A DNA stretch of 6,791 bases from Acidobacteriota bacterium (GCA_024276295.1 JAJRXN010000516.1:1-6791), one strand, 5' to 3'; positions 1 to 6,286 are shown, counted from the first letter of the stretch. The notes: generated from the sequence alone by a model not told the origin. Made by a program: numbers and translations.

Positions 1-2946
1 AAGGCCCGCTGGGCGTCGATGCGAGGCGACTACGCCGCCGCGGGGGACCTCTATCGTCTCGGCGGCCGGCCGCGCAAGGCGCTGCAGATGTACATCAAGG
101 GGCGCCACCACCGCGAGGCCGCGGAGCTGGCGGCCGAGACGGGCGACTTCGCCCTCGCCTCGCTGGAGTACGAGCGGGGCGGCATGGTCCGTGAGGCGGC
201 GGAGGCGGCGCTGCGGAGCGGCGACCGCCAGCGGGCGGCGCGGCTGTTCCTCAACGCCGGGCAGACGCTCAAGGCGGCCCAGGTCCACGAACGGACCGGG
301 CAGGTCGAAAGCGCCGCCGCGCTGTACGAGCACGCCGGCGACCTCGAACGCGCGGTCCGTCTCTATCTCGAGGCCCGCAAGCCGGAAAAGGCCTCCCGCG
401 TGCTCGAGGCGCTGCTCCGGGACGAACCGCGCGTGCTCGAGCGCCGGGAGGTGATCGGCTTTGCGGCCCGCTGCGGCCAGCTCCTGCTGGCGGCCGGGCA
501 GCCGGAGCCGGCGGGCCGGTGGCTCGAGCGGGCCGGCCGGTCGCTCGAGGCGGCACGGGCCTGGGAGCGGGCCGGCCGCCCGGACCGCGCGATCCGCGCC
601 TATCTCGATGTCGGTGATGCCGAACAGGCGGCGACGGTCGCCGAGTCGGTGCCGCCCGGCACGATCGACCCGCTGCTGGCCGCCGAGGCGTTCCGTGCCG
701 CCGGACGTTGGGCCGAAGCCGGCGCGCTGTACCTCGAGGCGGGGCGACCGGACGAGGCCGCCCTGTGCCTCGAACGGCTCGGCTGCGCGGCCGAGGCGGC
801 CTGGGCCTACGAGGAGGCCGGCGACTTCGTCAGCGCGGCCGGACTGCTCGAGCAGATCGGCGAGCACCGCAGCGCGGCAGCGCTCTACGCCAAGGGAGGC
901 GCCGTCCGCGAGGCGGCCCGGTGCTTCGAGGCGGGGGGCGACCTCGAGTCGGCCGTGCCGGCCTATCTCGACGCGGGGATGCGCATCGAGGCCGCCGAGC
1001 TGTGCGAACGGCTGGGCCAGATCGACCGCGCGGTGGAGATCCTCCAGACGGCTCCCCCCGACCCGGAGACCGAACCGGTCGTCGCGCTTCTGCTGGGCCG
1101 CCTGTTCGAGCGCAAGGGGATGGACGGCGTCGCCGCCGAGCACTACCGGCGCGCGCTGGCCGACGATGCGGACGTGTCGGCGAACCTGGAGACCTGGTAC
1201 CGGCTCGCCGCGGCCTACGAGCGTCTCGGGCGCGTGCGCGATGCGATCAAGGTCTTCCGGCGCGTCGTCGGCGCCGATGTCGGCTACCGCGACGCGGCCC
1301 GGCGGCTCTCGGCGCTCGAGCAGCGCGCACAGGTCGGGCAGCCGGGTTCTCGCGCCGGCATTCCCGAGCGCTACCGGGTGATCGAGCCGCTCGACGGCTG
1401 GGATGTCGGCCACGCCGAACTCGCCGAAGACACGGTGATGAAGCGCCGGGTCGTGCTGCGGCGGTTCGGCAGCGGGCTGATCGCCAGCCCCCGCGCGGCG
1501 GAACGGATCCTCTCCGACGTCCGCCGCGTCGCGCAGCTTCATCATCCGGTGATCGCCGCGATCCACGACGCCGGAAGCGAGAACGGCGGGATCTACCTGA
1601 TCACCGAGCACATCCCCGGGCCGAGCCTGCGCGACGTGCTGGTCAAGGAAACGCGGCTCGACGTCCCGCGGGTCGTCGGACATCTCACCCGGCTCGCCGA
1701 GGCGCTCGACTATGCCCACGGACTCGGCCTGCTGTGCCGCACCCTGCGGCCCGAGACCGTGCGGCTGACCGCGTTCGAGGAGCCGCGGATCGTCGATTTC
1801 GGCCTCGCCCTGCGCCACACCGACGAGGCGGGCGCCGGCGCGGTCTACCGCCCGCCGGAAGCGCGGGCCGGGGAGCGGATGGACCCGTCGTCCGACATCT
1901 ACCTGCTCGGCGTGCTCGGCTGGGAGATGCTCTACGGCGCCCCCCCTCCCTGCCCCGAGCCGGGCCAGACGATCGCTCCGGAACCGCCGCTCGCCGCCGA
2001 CGGCACGCCGGTGCCCGAGGTGCTGCGACGGGTGGTCCGCGACAGCCTCACGCCGGACCGCTCGAAGAGGCTCCCTTCGGCGCAGAAGCTGCTCGAGGAG
2101 CTGCACGGCACGCACATGCTGCCCGACACGCTGCTCGCCAACCGCTACGAGATCGTCCGCGAGATCGGCCGCGGCGGGATGGGAACGGTGTTCCAGGCGC
2201 GGGACCTGGTGCTCGACGAGCCGGTGGCCCTCAAGGTGCTCGCGGGGGTGCTCGACGAGAACACCGAAAAGCGGTTCATCCAGGAGATCCGCCTGACGCG
2301 GCAGATCAACCACCCCAACATCGTGCGGGTGCACACGTTCGAGCACTGGCGCGATCTGCGGTTCATCGTTCTCGAGTACATCGACGGCGTCGACCTGCGG
2401 CGGTGGGTGGAACGACGCCACCCGATCCCCCTCAGCCGCGCGCTGGAGATCGTCGCCGGGATCGCCGCGGGGCTTTCCGCCGCGCACCGTCTCGGGATCG
2501 TCCACCGCGACGTCAAGCCGGAGAACGTCCTGCTCGACGGCGAGGGACGCCCCCGGCTCGTCGACTTCGGCATCGCCCGCAAGGGAGACGTCCACCTGAC
2601 CCAGGAAGGGCTGGTGATGGGCTCTCCGGCCTACATGGCCCCGGAGCAGATCCGCGGGCAGGCGGCCGACCAGCGCGCCGATCTCTACGCGCTCGGGATC
2701 CTCGCCTTCTTCCTGATCGCGGGTCGCGAACCGTTCCAGTCGGACAACGTCGCCGAGATCCTCAAGATGCAGGTCGAAGTGGTCCCCGAACGCCTCTCGG
2801 ACCTGCGAGCCGACGTCCCGCCGGCGGTCGCCGACCTGATCGCGCGGGCTCTCGAAAAGGACCCCAGCCGGCGCCCGGCGAGCGTCTTCGCATTCCTCGA
2901 ACAGCTCACCGCCGTCCGCGCACGGCTGCCCGTCGTCACCGCCTGA
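1..2946 (+). CDS. Solenoid-repeat / pseudokinase / Ser-Thr protein kinase, 5'-partial
   Basis: Residues are numbered from the first in-window ATG (base 19). That ATG is probably not the start: the frame is open to base 1, and bases 1-27 translate as the end of another repeat unit, so the true start lies upstream. Order: 23 alpha-helical units of 13 residues (4-346); two ordinary TPR-like repeats (about 353-435); a degenerate kinase fold (452-697); a C-terminal kinase (710-about 965). The last has the Gly-rich loop GRGGMG (717-722), Lys739, alpha-C Glu756, HRD 829-831 followed by VKPEN, DFG 849-851, APE-type PE 875-876 and F-helix Asp888, so it should be an active bacterial Hanks-type (PknB-like) kinase phosphorylating Ser/Thr. 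The first kinase fold has CRT in place of HRD. No transmembrane segment or signal peptide is visible, so it is probably cytoplasmic, with the solenoid as a protein-binding scaffold. Substrates are unknown. Kinase identity is secure; the regulatory role of the other domains is inferred. Confidence 0.95.
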   Translation, partial: KARWASMRGDYAAAGDLYRLGGRPRKALQMYIKGRHHREAAELAAETGDFALASLEYERGGMVREAAEAALRSGDRQRAARLFLNAGQTLKAAQVHERTGQVESAAALYEHAGDLERAVRLYLEARKPEKASRVLEALLRDEPRVLERREVIGFAARCGQLLLAAGQPEPAGRWLERAGRSLEAARAWERAGRPDRAIRAYLDVGDAEQAATVAESVPPGTIDPLLAAEAFRAAGRWAEAGALYLEAGRPDEAALCLERLGCAAEAAWAYEEAGDFVSAAGLLEQIGEHRSAAALYAKGGAVREAARCFEAGGDLESAVPAYLDAGMRIEAAELCERLGQIDRAVEILQTAPPDPETEPVVALLLGRLFERKGMDGVAAEHYRRALADDADVSANLETWYRLAAAYERLGRVRDAIKVFRRVVGADVGYRDAARRLSALEQRAQVGQPGSRAGIPERYRVIEPLDGWDVGHAELAEDTVMKRRVVLRRFGSGLIASPRAAERILSDVRRVAQLHHPVIAAIHDAGSENGGIYLITEHIPGPSLRDVLVKETRLDVPRVVGHLTRLAEALDYAHGLGLLCRTLRPETVRLTAFEEPRIVDFGLALRHTDEAGAGAVYRPPEARAGERMDPSSDIYLLGVLGWEMLYGAPPPCPEPGQTIAPEPPLAADGTPVPEVLRRVVRDSLTPDRSKRLPSAQKLLEELHGTHMLPDTLLANRYEIVREIGRGGMGTVFQARDLVLDEPVALKVLAGVLDENTEKRFIQEIRLTRQINHPNIVRVHTFEHWRDLRFIVLEYIDGVDLRRWVERRHPIPLSRALEIVAGIAAGLSAAHRLGIVHRDVKPENVLLDGEGRPRLVDFGIARKGDVHLTQEGLVMGSPAYMAPEQIRGQAADQRADLYALGILAFFLIAGREPFQSDNVAEILKMQVEVVPERLSDLRADVPPAVADLIARALEKDPSRRPASVFAFLEQLTAVRARLPVVTA
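28..1056 (+). repeat. Array of 23 coding 39-bp (13-residue) alpha-helical repeat units
   Basis: Within the kinase gene the protein repeats every 13 residues with loose consensus xxxxAAxLYxxAG. Units 1-10 span residues 4-133, units 11-14 span 161-212 and units 15-23 span 230-346, separated by linkers of 27 and 17 residues. Examples are HHREAAELAAETG, QVESAAALYEHAG and RPDEAALCLERLG. Within each block there are no insertions or deletions. The DNA copies have diverged, so this is a protein repeat and not a recent DNA tandem duplication. Each unit looks like one short helix ending at a Gly turn, giving a compact alpha-solenoid. A canonical TPR is 34 residues (two helices), so two units (26 residues) make a shorter hairpin. 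Confidence 0.85.
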
Positions 2947-2966
2947 GCGGTTCGAGAGCGGAAAGA

Positions 2967-2988
2967 CGCCGCCATGGGGTCGGCGGCG
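2967..2988 (+). terminator. GC hairpin 20 bases after the kinase stop, weak terminator candidate
   Basis: Arms CGCCGCC (2967-2973) and GGCGGCG (2982-2988) pair perfectly around an 8-base loop. No T-run follows, so intrinsic termination is doubtful. The right arm also belongs to a 12-bp palindrome, GGCGGCGCCGCC (2982-2993), so the two structures are mutually exclusive. Confidence 0.25.
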
Positions 2989-3003
2989 CCGCCGCGATCG
3001 GCT

Positions 3004-3030
3004 TTGCCGAAATCAGGGAAACGGTAAGAT
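3004..3030 (+). promoter_or_regulatory. Possible sigma70-like promoter for the glycosyltransferase gene
   Basis: TTGCCG (3004-3009) and TAAGAT (3025-3030) resemble -35 and -10 boxes with a 15-base spacer, shorter than the usual 16-18. Bases around 3008-3031 are clearly richer in A/T than the rest of the window. If real, transcription would start near 3037 and leave a leader of about 75 bases. The kinase gene could equally read through. Confidence 0.3.
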
Positions 3031-3061
3031 GTTCGGCCGCGATGGCGGGCTTTCGGGGCGA

Positions 3062-3083
3062 ACCCGCCCGGGGCACGGCGGGT
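3062..3083 (+). other. Leader hairpin upstream of the glycosyltransferase ribosome binding site
   Basis: ACCCGCC (3062-3068) and GGCGGGT (3077-3083) form a perfect 7-bp stem with an 8-base loop, ending about 20 bases before the Shine-Dalgarno sequence. It could influence translation or message stability, but in DNA this rich in G and C such stems also occur by chance. Confidence 0.3.
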
Positions 3084-3102
3084 CGCGGACGCCCGATCAC
3101 CG

Positions 3103-3111
3103 AGGAGGAGG
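3103..3111 (+). promoter_or_regulatory. Ribosome binding site that fixes the glycosyltransferase start
   Basis: AGGAGGAGG lies just before ATG 3113; its first AGGAGG ends four bases before the start codon. The conserved family 2 glycosyltransferase N-terminus begins about ten codons later. An in-frame ATG at 3029 has no such site and would add 28 residues of low-complexity Gly/Arg-rich sequence. Confidence 0.75.
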
Positions 3112-3112
3112 G

Positions 3113-4147
3113 ATGAACGGCTCCCGTCGCGACGACTCGCCACAGGTGAGCGTCGTGATCCCGACCTACAACAGGGCCGATCTGGTCGCCGATGCGATCG
3201 AGAGCGTGCTGGCCCAGACCTGGCCGCGGACCGAATGCATCGTCGTCGACGACGGCTCGACGGACGAGACCGCCCGGGTGCTGGCGCGCTATGCCGGTCG
3301 CGTGACCTGCATCCGCCAGGAGAACCGCGGCCTGGCCGCCGCGCGCAACGCGGGGGCTCGCCGGGCGCGGGGCGCGCTGATCGGCTTTCTCGACTCGGAC
3401 GACGCCTGGGAGCCGACTCTCGTCGAGCGCGTCGTCGCGCTGTTCGAACGGGACGACGATCTCGGCGCGGTGTTCGTCGCCGAGCGGGAGATCGACGAGA
3501 TCGGCCGGCCGCTCGCCACGGTGCATTCCAAGCGGACCCCCGGGCCGTGGTTCACGCCGGAGGGGATGATCGGCCGCGACACCGGCGTCGGCTGCGGTCG
3601 TCCGCCGATGGTGCGCCGGGAGCTGTTCGAGCGTCGTGGCGGTTTCGACGAGGCGCTCGGCAATGCGGCGGTCGACTGCGCGACGTGGATCCCGTGGTCG
3701 TTCGAGGTCCGGATGCGGGTGCTCGATGAGCCGCTCGTCCTGCGCCGCGTGCACGACGATCACGTCAGCGGCGACCAGCGCAAGGATGCCCGCGCATGGC
3801 TCGGGATCCTCGACCGGCTCGAGCGGGAACGGCCCGGGTTCTGCAGGGATCACCCCCGGCTGATCCGCAGGACCCGCAGCAAGCAGCACCTCCGGATCGG
3901 ACGCGAGGCGCTGGCACGGTGTCGCCGGGAACCGGGAGCCGTCGAGGAGGCGCGGCGTCATCTCAGGCGGGCGATCGGCCTGCGCCCCGGCCTGATCCGT
4001 GCCTGGGCCTACCTGGCCTGGAGCTGGATCGCCCCGCGAACCTACGAGGCGTTCCGCGCCGCCGAGAACCGCCGGCGCGAGCGCCGCGGAGCCCCGCTCG
4101 ACCCGGTGCCGATCGTGGGGGCCAGACGCACGGAGGAGGTTCCGTGA
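3113..4147 (+). CDS. Family 2 glycosyltransferase (GT-A fold)
   Basis: Predicted 344 residues. The N-terminus has the GT2 pattern: SVVIPTYNRADL (13-24), the nucleotide-binding VVDDGSTDET (44-53), ENRGLAAARNAG (70-81) and the metal-binding DxD motif in FLDSDDAW (Asp94, Asp96). A later AVDCATWI (Asp188) sits where the family usually has an acidic ED-type catalytic pair, followed by LDEPLVLRRVHDDHVSGD, typical of the acceptor-side end of the domain. The last 100 residues are helical, Arg-rich and faintly TPR-like (about 285-325), a tail common in this family. No clear membrane span is visible, so it is probably cytosolic or peripheral. It would transfer a sugar from a nucleotide-sugar donor to a glycan, lipid or protein acceptor; the acceptor cannot be told. 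It lies 166 bases after the kinase gene and 34 before the SDR gene, so co-transcription with the SDR is likely. Confidence 0.92.
   Translation: MNGSRRDDSPQVSVVIPTYNRADLVADAIESVLAQTWPRTECIVVDDGSTDETARVLARYAGRVTCIRQENRGLAAARNAGARRARGALIGFLDSDDAWEPTLVERVVALFERDDDLGAVFVAEREIDEIGRPLATVHSKRTPGPWFTPEGMIGRDTGVGCGRPPMVRRELFERRGGFDEALGNAAVDCATWIPWSFEVRMRVLDEPLVLRRVHDDHVSGDQRKDARAWLGILDRLERERPGFCRDHPRLIRRTRSKQHLRIGREALARCRREPGAVEEARRHLRRAIGLRPGLIRAWAYLAWSWIAPRTYEAFRAAENRRRERRGAPLDPVPIVGARRTEEVP
4132..4139 (+). promoter_or_regulatory. Strong Shine-Dalgarno inside the glycosyltransferase 3' end
   Basis: GGAGGAGG lies seven bases before ATG 4147, which overlaps the glycosyltransferase stop codon as TGATG. 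It is 42 bases from the SDR start at 4182, too far to serve that start directly. It therefore either belongs to the short ORF at 4147 or is a by-product of the Glu-Glu-Val codons. Confidence 0.4.
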
Positions 4148-4194
4148 TGCGCCGGCCGGCCCGTTTCCGGGGGCGCCGACCATGGGCGCGCTGA
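4147..4194 (+). CDS. Possible 15-residue overlapping leader ORF
   Basis: ATG 4147 overlaps the preceding stop as TGATG and is preceded by GGAGGAGG at seven bases. It encodes MRRPARFRGRRPWAR, seven of whose 15 residues are Arg, and ends with TGA 4192-4194, ten bases past the SDR start codon at 4182. The geometry would suit translational coupling: ribosomes ending here could re-initiate on the SDR gene, whose own ribosome binding site is poor. There is no evidence that the peptide itself matters, and chance remains plausible. Confidence 0.25.
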   Translation: MRRPARFRGRRPWAR

Positions 4195-4955
4195 CCGGAC
4201 GGCGGGCGCTGGTCTGCGGCGCCAGCCGCGGCATCGGCCGGGCGATCGCCTCGGCGCTCGGCGGAGCCGGCGCCTCGGTCTGCCTGCTGGCCCGGGACCG
4301 GGATGCGCTCGAGCGCGTCGCGGGGGAACTCGGTGGACGTGCCGTCCCGCTCGTCGCCGACCTCGACGATCCCGACCGCGCGGCCGCCGCCGTGGAGGCC
4401 GAGATCGCCGCCCGCGGCGCATTCCACGTCCTGGTCAACAACACCGGCGGCCCGCCGGCCGGCTTCCTGCTCGAGGCCCCGGCCGTCGAGTTCGAGCGCG
4501 GGTTCCGCCGCCACGTGCTGGCCGCCCAGATGCTGACCCGCACGGTGCTGCCCGGCATGATCGAGGACGGCTACGGCCGGATCGTCAACGTCGTTTCCAC
4601 CTCGGTGCGCCAGCCGATCCCGGGACTCGGCGTCTCGAACACGATCCGCGGCGCGATGGCGAGCTGGGCGAAGACTCTCGCCGACGAGGTCGCTCCCCAC
4701 GGGATCACGGTCAACAACGTCCTGCCGGGCGCCACCCGCACCGGCCGGCTCGAGGCGCTGATCGTCGCGTGGGCCCGGCGTGACGACGTCCCGGCCGACG
4801 AGGTCGAGGAGCGGATGCGCGCCGAGATCCCGATGGGACGCTTCGGCGAGCCGCGGGAGGTCGCCGCGGCGGTGCTGTTTCTCGCCTCGCCCGACGCCGG
4901 CTACATCACCGGCGTCAGCCTGCCGGTCGACGGCGGGCGGATCCGCTGCATCTGA
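4182..4955 (+). CDS. SDR-family oxidoreductase homologue with altered catalytic tetrad
   Basis: Predicted 257 residues, the usual size for a classical SDR (Rossmann-fold NAD(P) oxidoreductase). Cofactor-binding CGASRGIG is at 12-19, NNTGG at 86-90, the PG motif in NNVLPGATRTGRL near 185, and a C-terminal ITGVSLPVDGG. The active site is unusual. Measured against FabG spacing, the tetrad Asn-Ser-Tyr-Lys reads His111-Ser139-Ser152-Arg156, so the YxxxK signature is SNTIR. The fold and dinucleotide site look intact. I recall a minor SDR subgroup with SNxxR at this place, often annotated only as SDR oxidoreductase or 3-oxoacyl-ACP reductase, so it may not be a broken gene. Substrate is unknown. ATG 4182 is the only sensible start: no start codon lies in frame between it and the end of the upstream gene. 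Its ribosome binding site is weak (GGGGG, 4169-4173), so coupling to the preceding frame is likely. Confidence 0.93.
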   Translation: MGALTGRRALVCGASRGIGRAIASALGGAGASVCLLARDRDALERVAGELGGRAVPLVADLDDPDRAAAAVEAEIAARGAFHVLVNNTGGPPAGFLLEAPAVEFERGFRRHVLAAQMLTRTVLPGMIEDGYGRIVNVVSTSVRQPIPGLGVSNTIRGAMASWAKTLADEVAPHGITVNNVLPGATRTGRLEALIVAWARRDDVPADEVEERMRAEIPMGRFGEPREVAAAVLFLASPDAGYITGVSLPVDGGRIRCI

Positions 4956-4985
4956 CGCCACGACTCCCAGGCCCCGCGCTGCCGA

Positions 4986-5555
4986 TCACGGGCCGTTGAG
5001 TTCGGCCCACTTCCAGTAGCGCGTCCCCGAAATGTCGGCCTGGAGCATCAGACCGGCCTCGGTGAGCTGATAGACCGCCATGCCGTTCGTGAAGCCGGTC
5101 GCGGCATTGACGCCCGCCTTGCCGGCCACGGCGTTGGCCTGTGCCTCGGCCTTGAAACCGATCTCGACGAAGTCGTTGAACGTCTTTTCGTCCTGGAACA
5201 GGAACACGATCTGGTACTTCTGGCCGCCGAGACCGATGTTCAGCCCGGCCGTCGCCATTCTCATGTAGATCCGGCGGCCGGTCGGCCGGTCGACCGCCAC
5301 GCCCGCACCACCTCCGCCCGAAAGGAACAGCGACAGCTTGAGATTGTCGAACACGGCCCAGCCCCGGGACGCGTCGTAGAGCACCTTCGCCTGCGGGTTC
5401 ACCTCGAACAACCGCGCCAGCGTCGCCTCCGCCATCCGGTCGATCTCGGCGCGCTTCTGTGCGGGGGACATCCCGCGGCTGACCGTCGTCGTGGCGCAAC
5501 CAGCCGCCAGCAGGAACGCCAGCAGCAGGATTCCGAGACCCGCTCGTCGTTTCAT
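4986..5555 (-). CDS. SYLF-domain (YSC84-type) lipoprotein
   Basis: Predicted 189 residues. MKRR followed by a hydrophobic stretch and LLAAGC (Cys20) is a lipoprotein signal peptide, so the mature protein should be lipid-anchored in the cell envelope. The rest matches the SYLF domain (YSC84/DUF500): an N-terminal helical part (30-56), then KVLYDASRGWAVFDNL, the Gly-rich LSGGGGAGVAVDR (78-90), a GLNIGLGGQKYQIVFLF stretch and a C-terminal SGTRYWKW. Eukaryotic SYLF proteins bind phosphoinositides and other lipids; the bacterial role is poorly defined. The start at 5555 is chosen because GGGAGGGG lies five bases upstream and the signal peptide begins there; an in-frame ATG at 5588 would add 11 residues before the signal. 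The gene lies 95 bases after kynB on the same strand, and its end faces the SDR stop across 30 bases with no evident terminator. Confidence 0.9.
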   Translation of the reverse strand: MKRRAGLGILLLAFLLAAGCATTTVSRGMSPAQKRAEIDRMAEATLARLFEVNPQAKVLYDASRGWAVFDNLKLSLFLSGGGGAGVAVDRPTGRRIYMRMATAGLNIGLGGQKYQIVFLFQDEKTFNDFVEIGFKAEAQANAVAGKAGVNAATGFTNGMAVYQLTEAGLMLQADISGTRYWKWAELNGP

Positions 5556-5560
5556 CTCGT

Positions 5561-5568
5561 CCCCTCCC
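5561..5568 (-). promoter_or_regulatory. Ribosome binding site of the SYLF lipoprotein gene
   Basis: On the minus strand this reads GGGAGGGG, five bases before ATG 5555. It decides the start in favour of 5555 over 5588. Confidence 0.7.
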
Positions 5569-5608
5569 ACGCATCGCGCGCCGCGCAAGCGGCTCGGGCA
5601 CGCCGATT

Positions 5609-5635
5609 CTCGCAGGATGACGGCCGGGATGCGAG
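5609..5635 (-). other. Inverted repeat in the kynB-SYLF spacer
   Basis: CTCGCA (5609-5614) and TGCGAG (5630-5635) are perfect 6-bp arms around a 15-base interior. It lies just after the kynB stop on the minus strand and could attenuate read-through into the SYLF gene. No T-run follows, so the call is weak. Confidence 0.22.
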
Positions 5636-5650
5636 GCGCGGCCGGCCGGC

Positions 5651-6286
5651 TCAGCCTTCAGGAGCGCGAAGCACGGCGCGCACCGGGCTGCCGTCGAAAC
5701 CGACCAGCGGCAGCGGCAGCGCGATCAGCTCGTAGCTCCCTTCCGGCACGCCCTCGAGCGCCAGGCCTTCGAGCACCGCCATGTCGCGAGCCAGCAGCCG
5801 CAGGTGCGCCGGAAAGTCCTCCGAAACGAACGGGTCGACGCTGGGCGTGTCGATCCCGACGAGCACGACGCCCCGGTCGGCCAGCGCGTCGATCAGTTCC
5901 GGCCGGAGCGCCACGAAGTCCTTCTCGAAGCGCCGGGGATCGGGGTCGCTGCCGGTCCTGAGCAGCACGCGGGGCGCCGTCACGCGGGGGATCACCTGAT
6001 CGGGCGCCAGGCACGATCCCGGGGGCGCCGGCACCTCGAGCACCTGGCACGGGCCGAGGTAGAGATCGAGCGGGAGTTCGTCGATCGCCGGTGCGCCGGC
6101 GCCGTAGTGGCTCGGCGCGTCGGCATGGGCTCCGACGTGGACCGTCGTCCGCAGGGTGGAGAGCGTCAGATCGTCGCCGCGCGCGATGTCGGTGCGGATC
6201 TCGCGCGTCAGCGGCGTGTCGCCCGGCCAGACTGCGATCCGCGGCTCGAGCGGTGGCGAGATGTCGTAGAGCATGGCGCTGGTCAT
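5651..6286 (-). CDS. kynB: Kynurenine formamidase (arylformamidase, cyclase family)
   Basis: Predicted 211 residues, the normal KynB length. KynB hydrolyses N-formylkynurenine to kynurenine and formate in tryptophan breakdown. Seen: LYDISPPL (6-13), VWPGDTPL (19-26), the metal-site signature HVGAHADAPSHY with His50, His54, Asp56 and His60, then LYLGPCQVLEV, GIDTPSVDP (144-152), a second-site pair His161/Glu173 (DMAVLEGL), and the ending YELIALPLPLVGFDGSPVRAVLR. The HVGAHADAP form points to KynB rather than isatin hydrolase or other cyclases, which usually carry HxGTHxD. Tryptophan 2,3-dioxygenase and kynureninase genes are not in the window, so the rest of the pathway must lie elsewhere. Start is uncertain: at ATG 6286 a GGAG abuts the start codon with no spacing, while ATG 6274 (MLYDIS) has the same GGAG 12 bases upstream, so the protein may begin four residues later. 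It is transcribed divergently from the glycerate kinase gene. Confidence 0.87.
   Translation of the reverse strand: MTSAMLYDISPPLEPRIAVWPGDTPLTREIRTDIARGDDLTLSTLRTTVHVGAHADAPSHYGAGAPAIDELPLDLYLGPCQVLEVPAPPGSCLAPDQVIPRVTAPRVLLRTGSDPDPRRFEKDFVALRPELIDALADRGVVLVGIDTPSVDPFVSEDFPAHLRLLARDMAVLEGLALEGVPEGSYELIALPLPLVGFDGSPVRAVLRAPEG

Noticed and set aside
28..1056. DNA tandem repeat or minisatellite of 39 bp
   Set aside because: Periodicity is strong only in the protein; nucleotide copies are too diverged to suggest recent duplication or recombination.
3029..3112. In-frame ATG upstream of the glycosyltransferase start
   Set aside because: It would add 28 Gly/Arg-rich residues, has no ribosome binding site and overlaps the promoter-like -10 box; ATG 3113 has a strong site.
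708..3116. Long plus-strand open frame (802 codons) overlapping the kinase gene
   Set aside because: The translation is Arg/Gly/Pro-rich with no recognisable domain, while the other frame carries the full kinase motifs.
2936..4558. Long open frame on the minus strand (540 codons) across the glycosyltransferase and SDR genes
   Set aside because: It is antisense to two genes with clear family motifs, has a low-complexity Arg/Pro/Ala-rich translation, and is the usual shadow of G/C-ending codons.
4956..4985. Bidirectional terminator between the SDR and SYLF genes
   Set aside because: The 30-base gap has no self-complementary arms of useful length and no T-run or A-run.
5556..5588. Upstream ATG of the SYLF lipoprotein frame (5588, minus strand)
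   Set aside because: It would place 11 residues, including acidic ones, before a complete signal peptide and would run through the ribosome binding site of ATG 5555.
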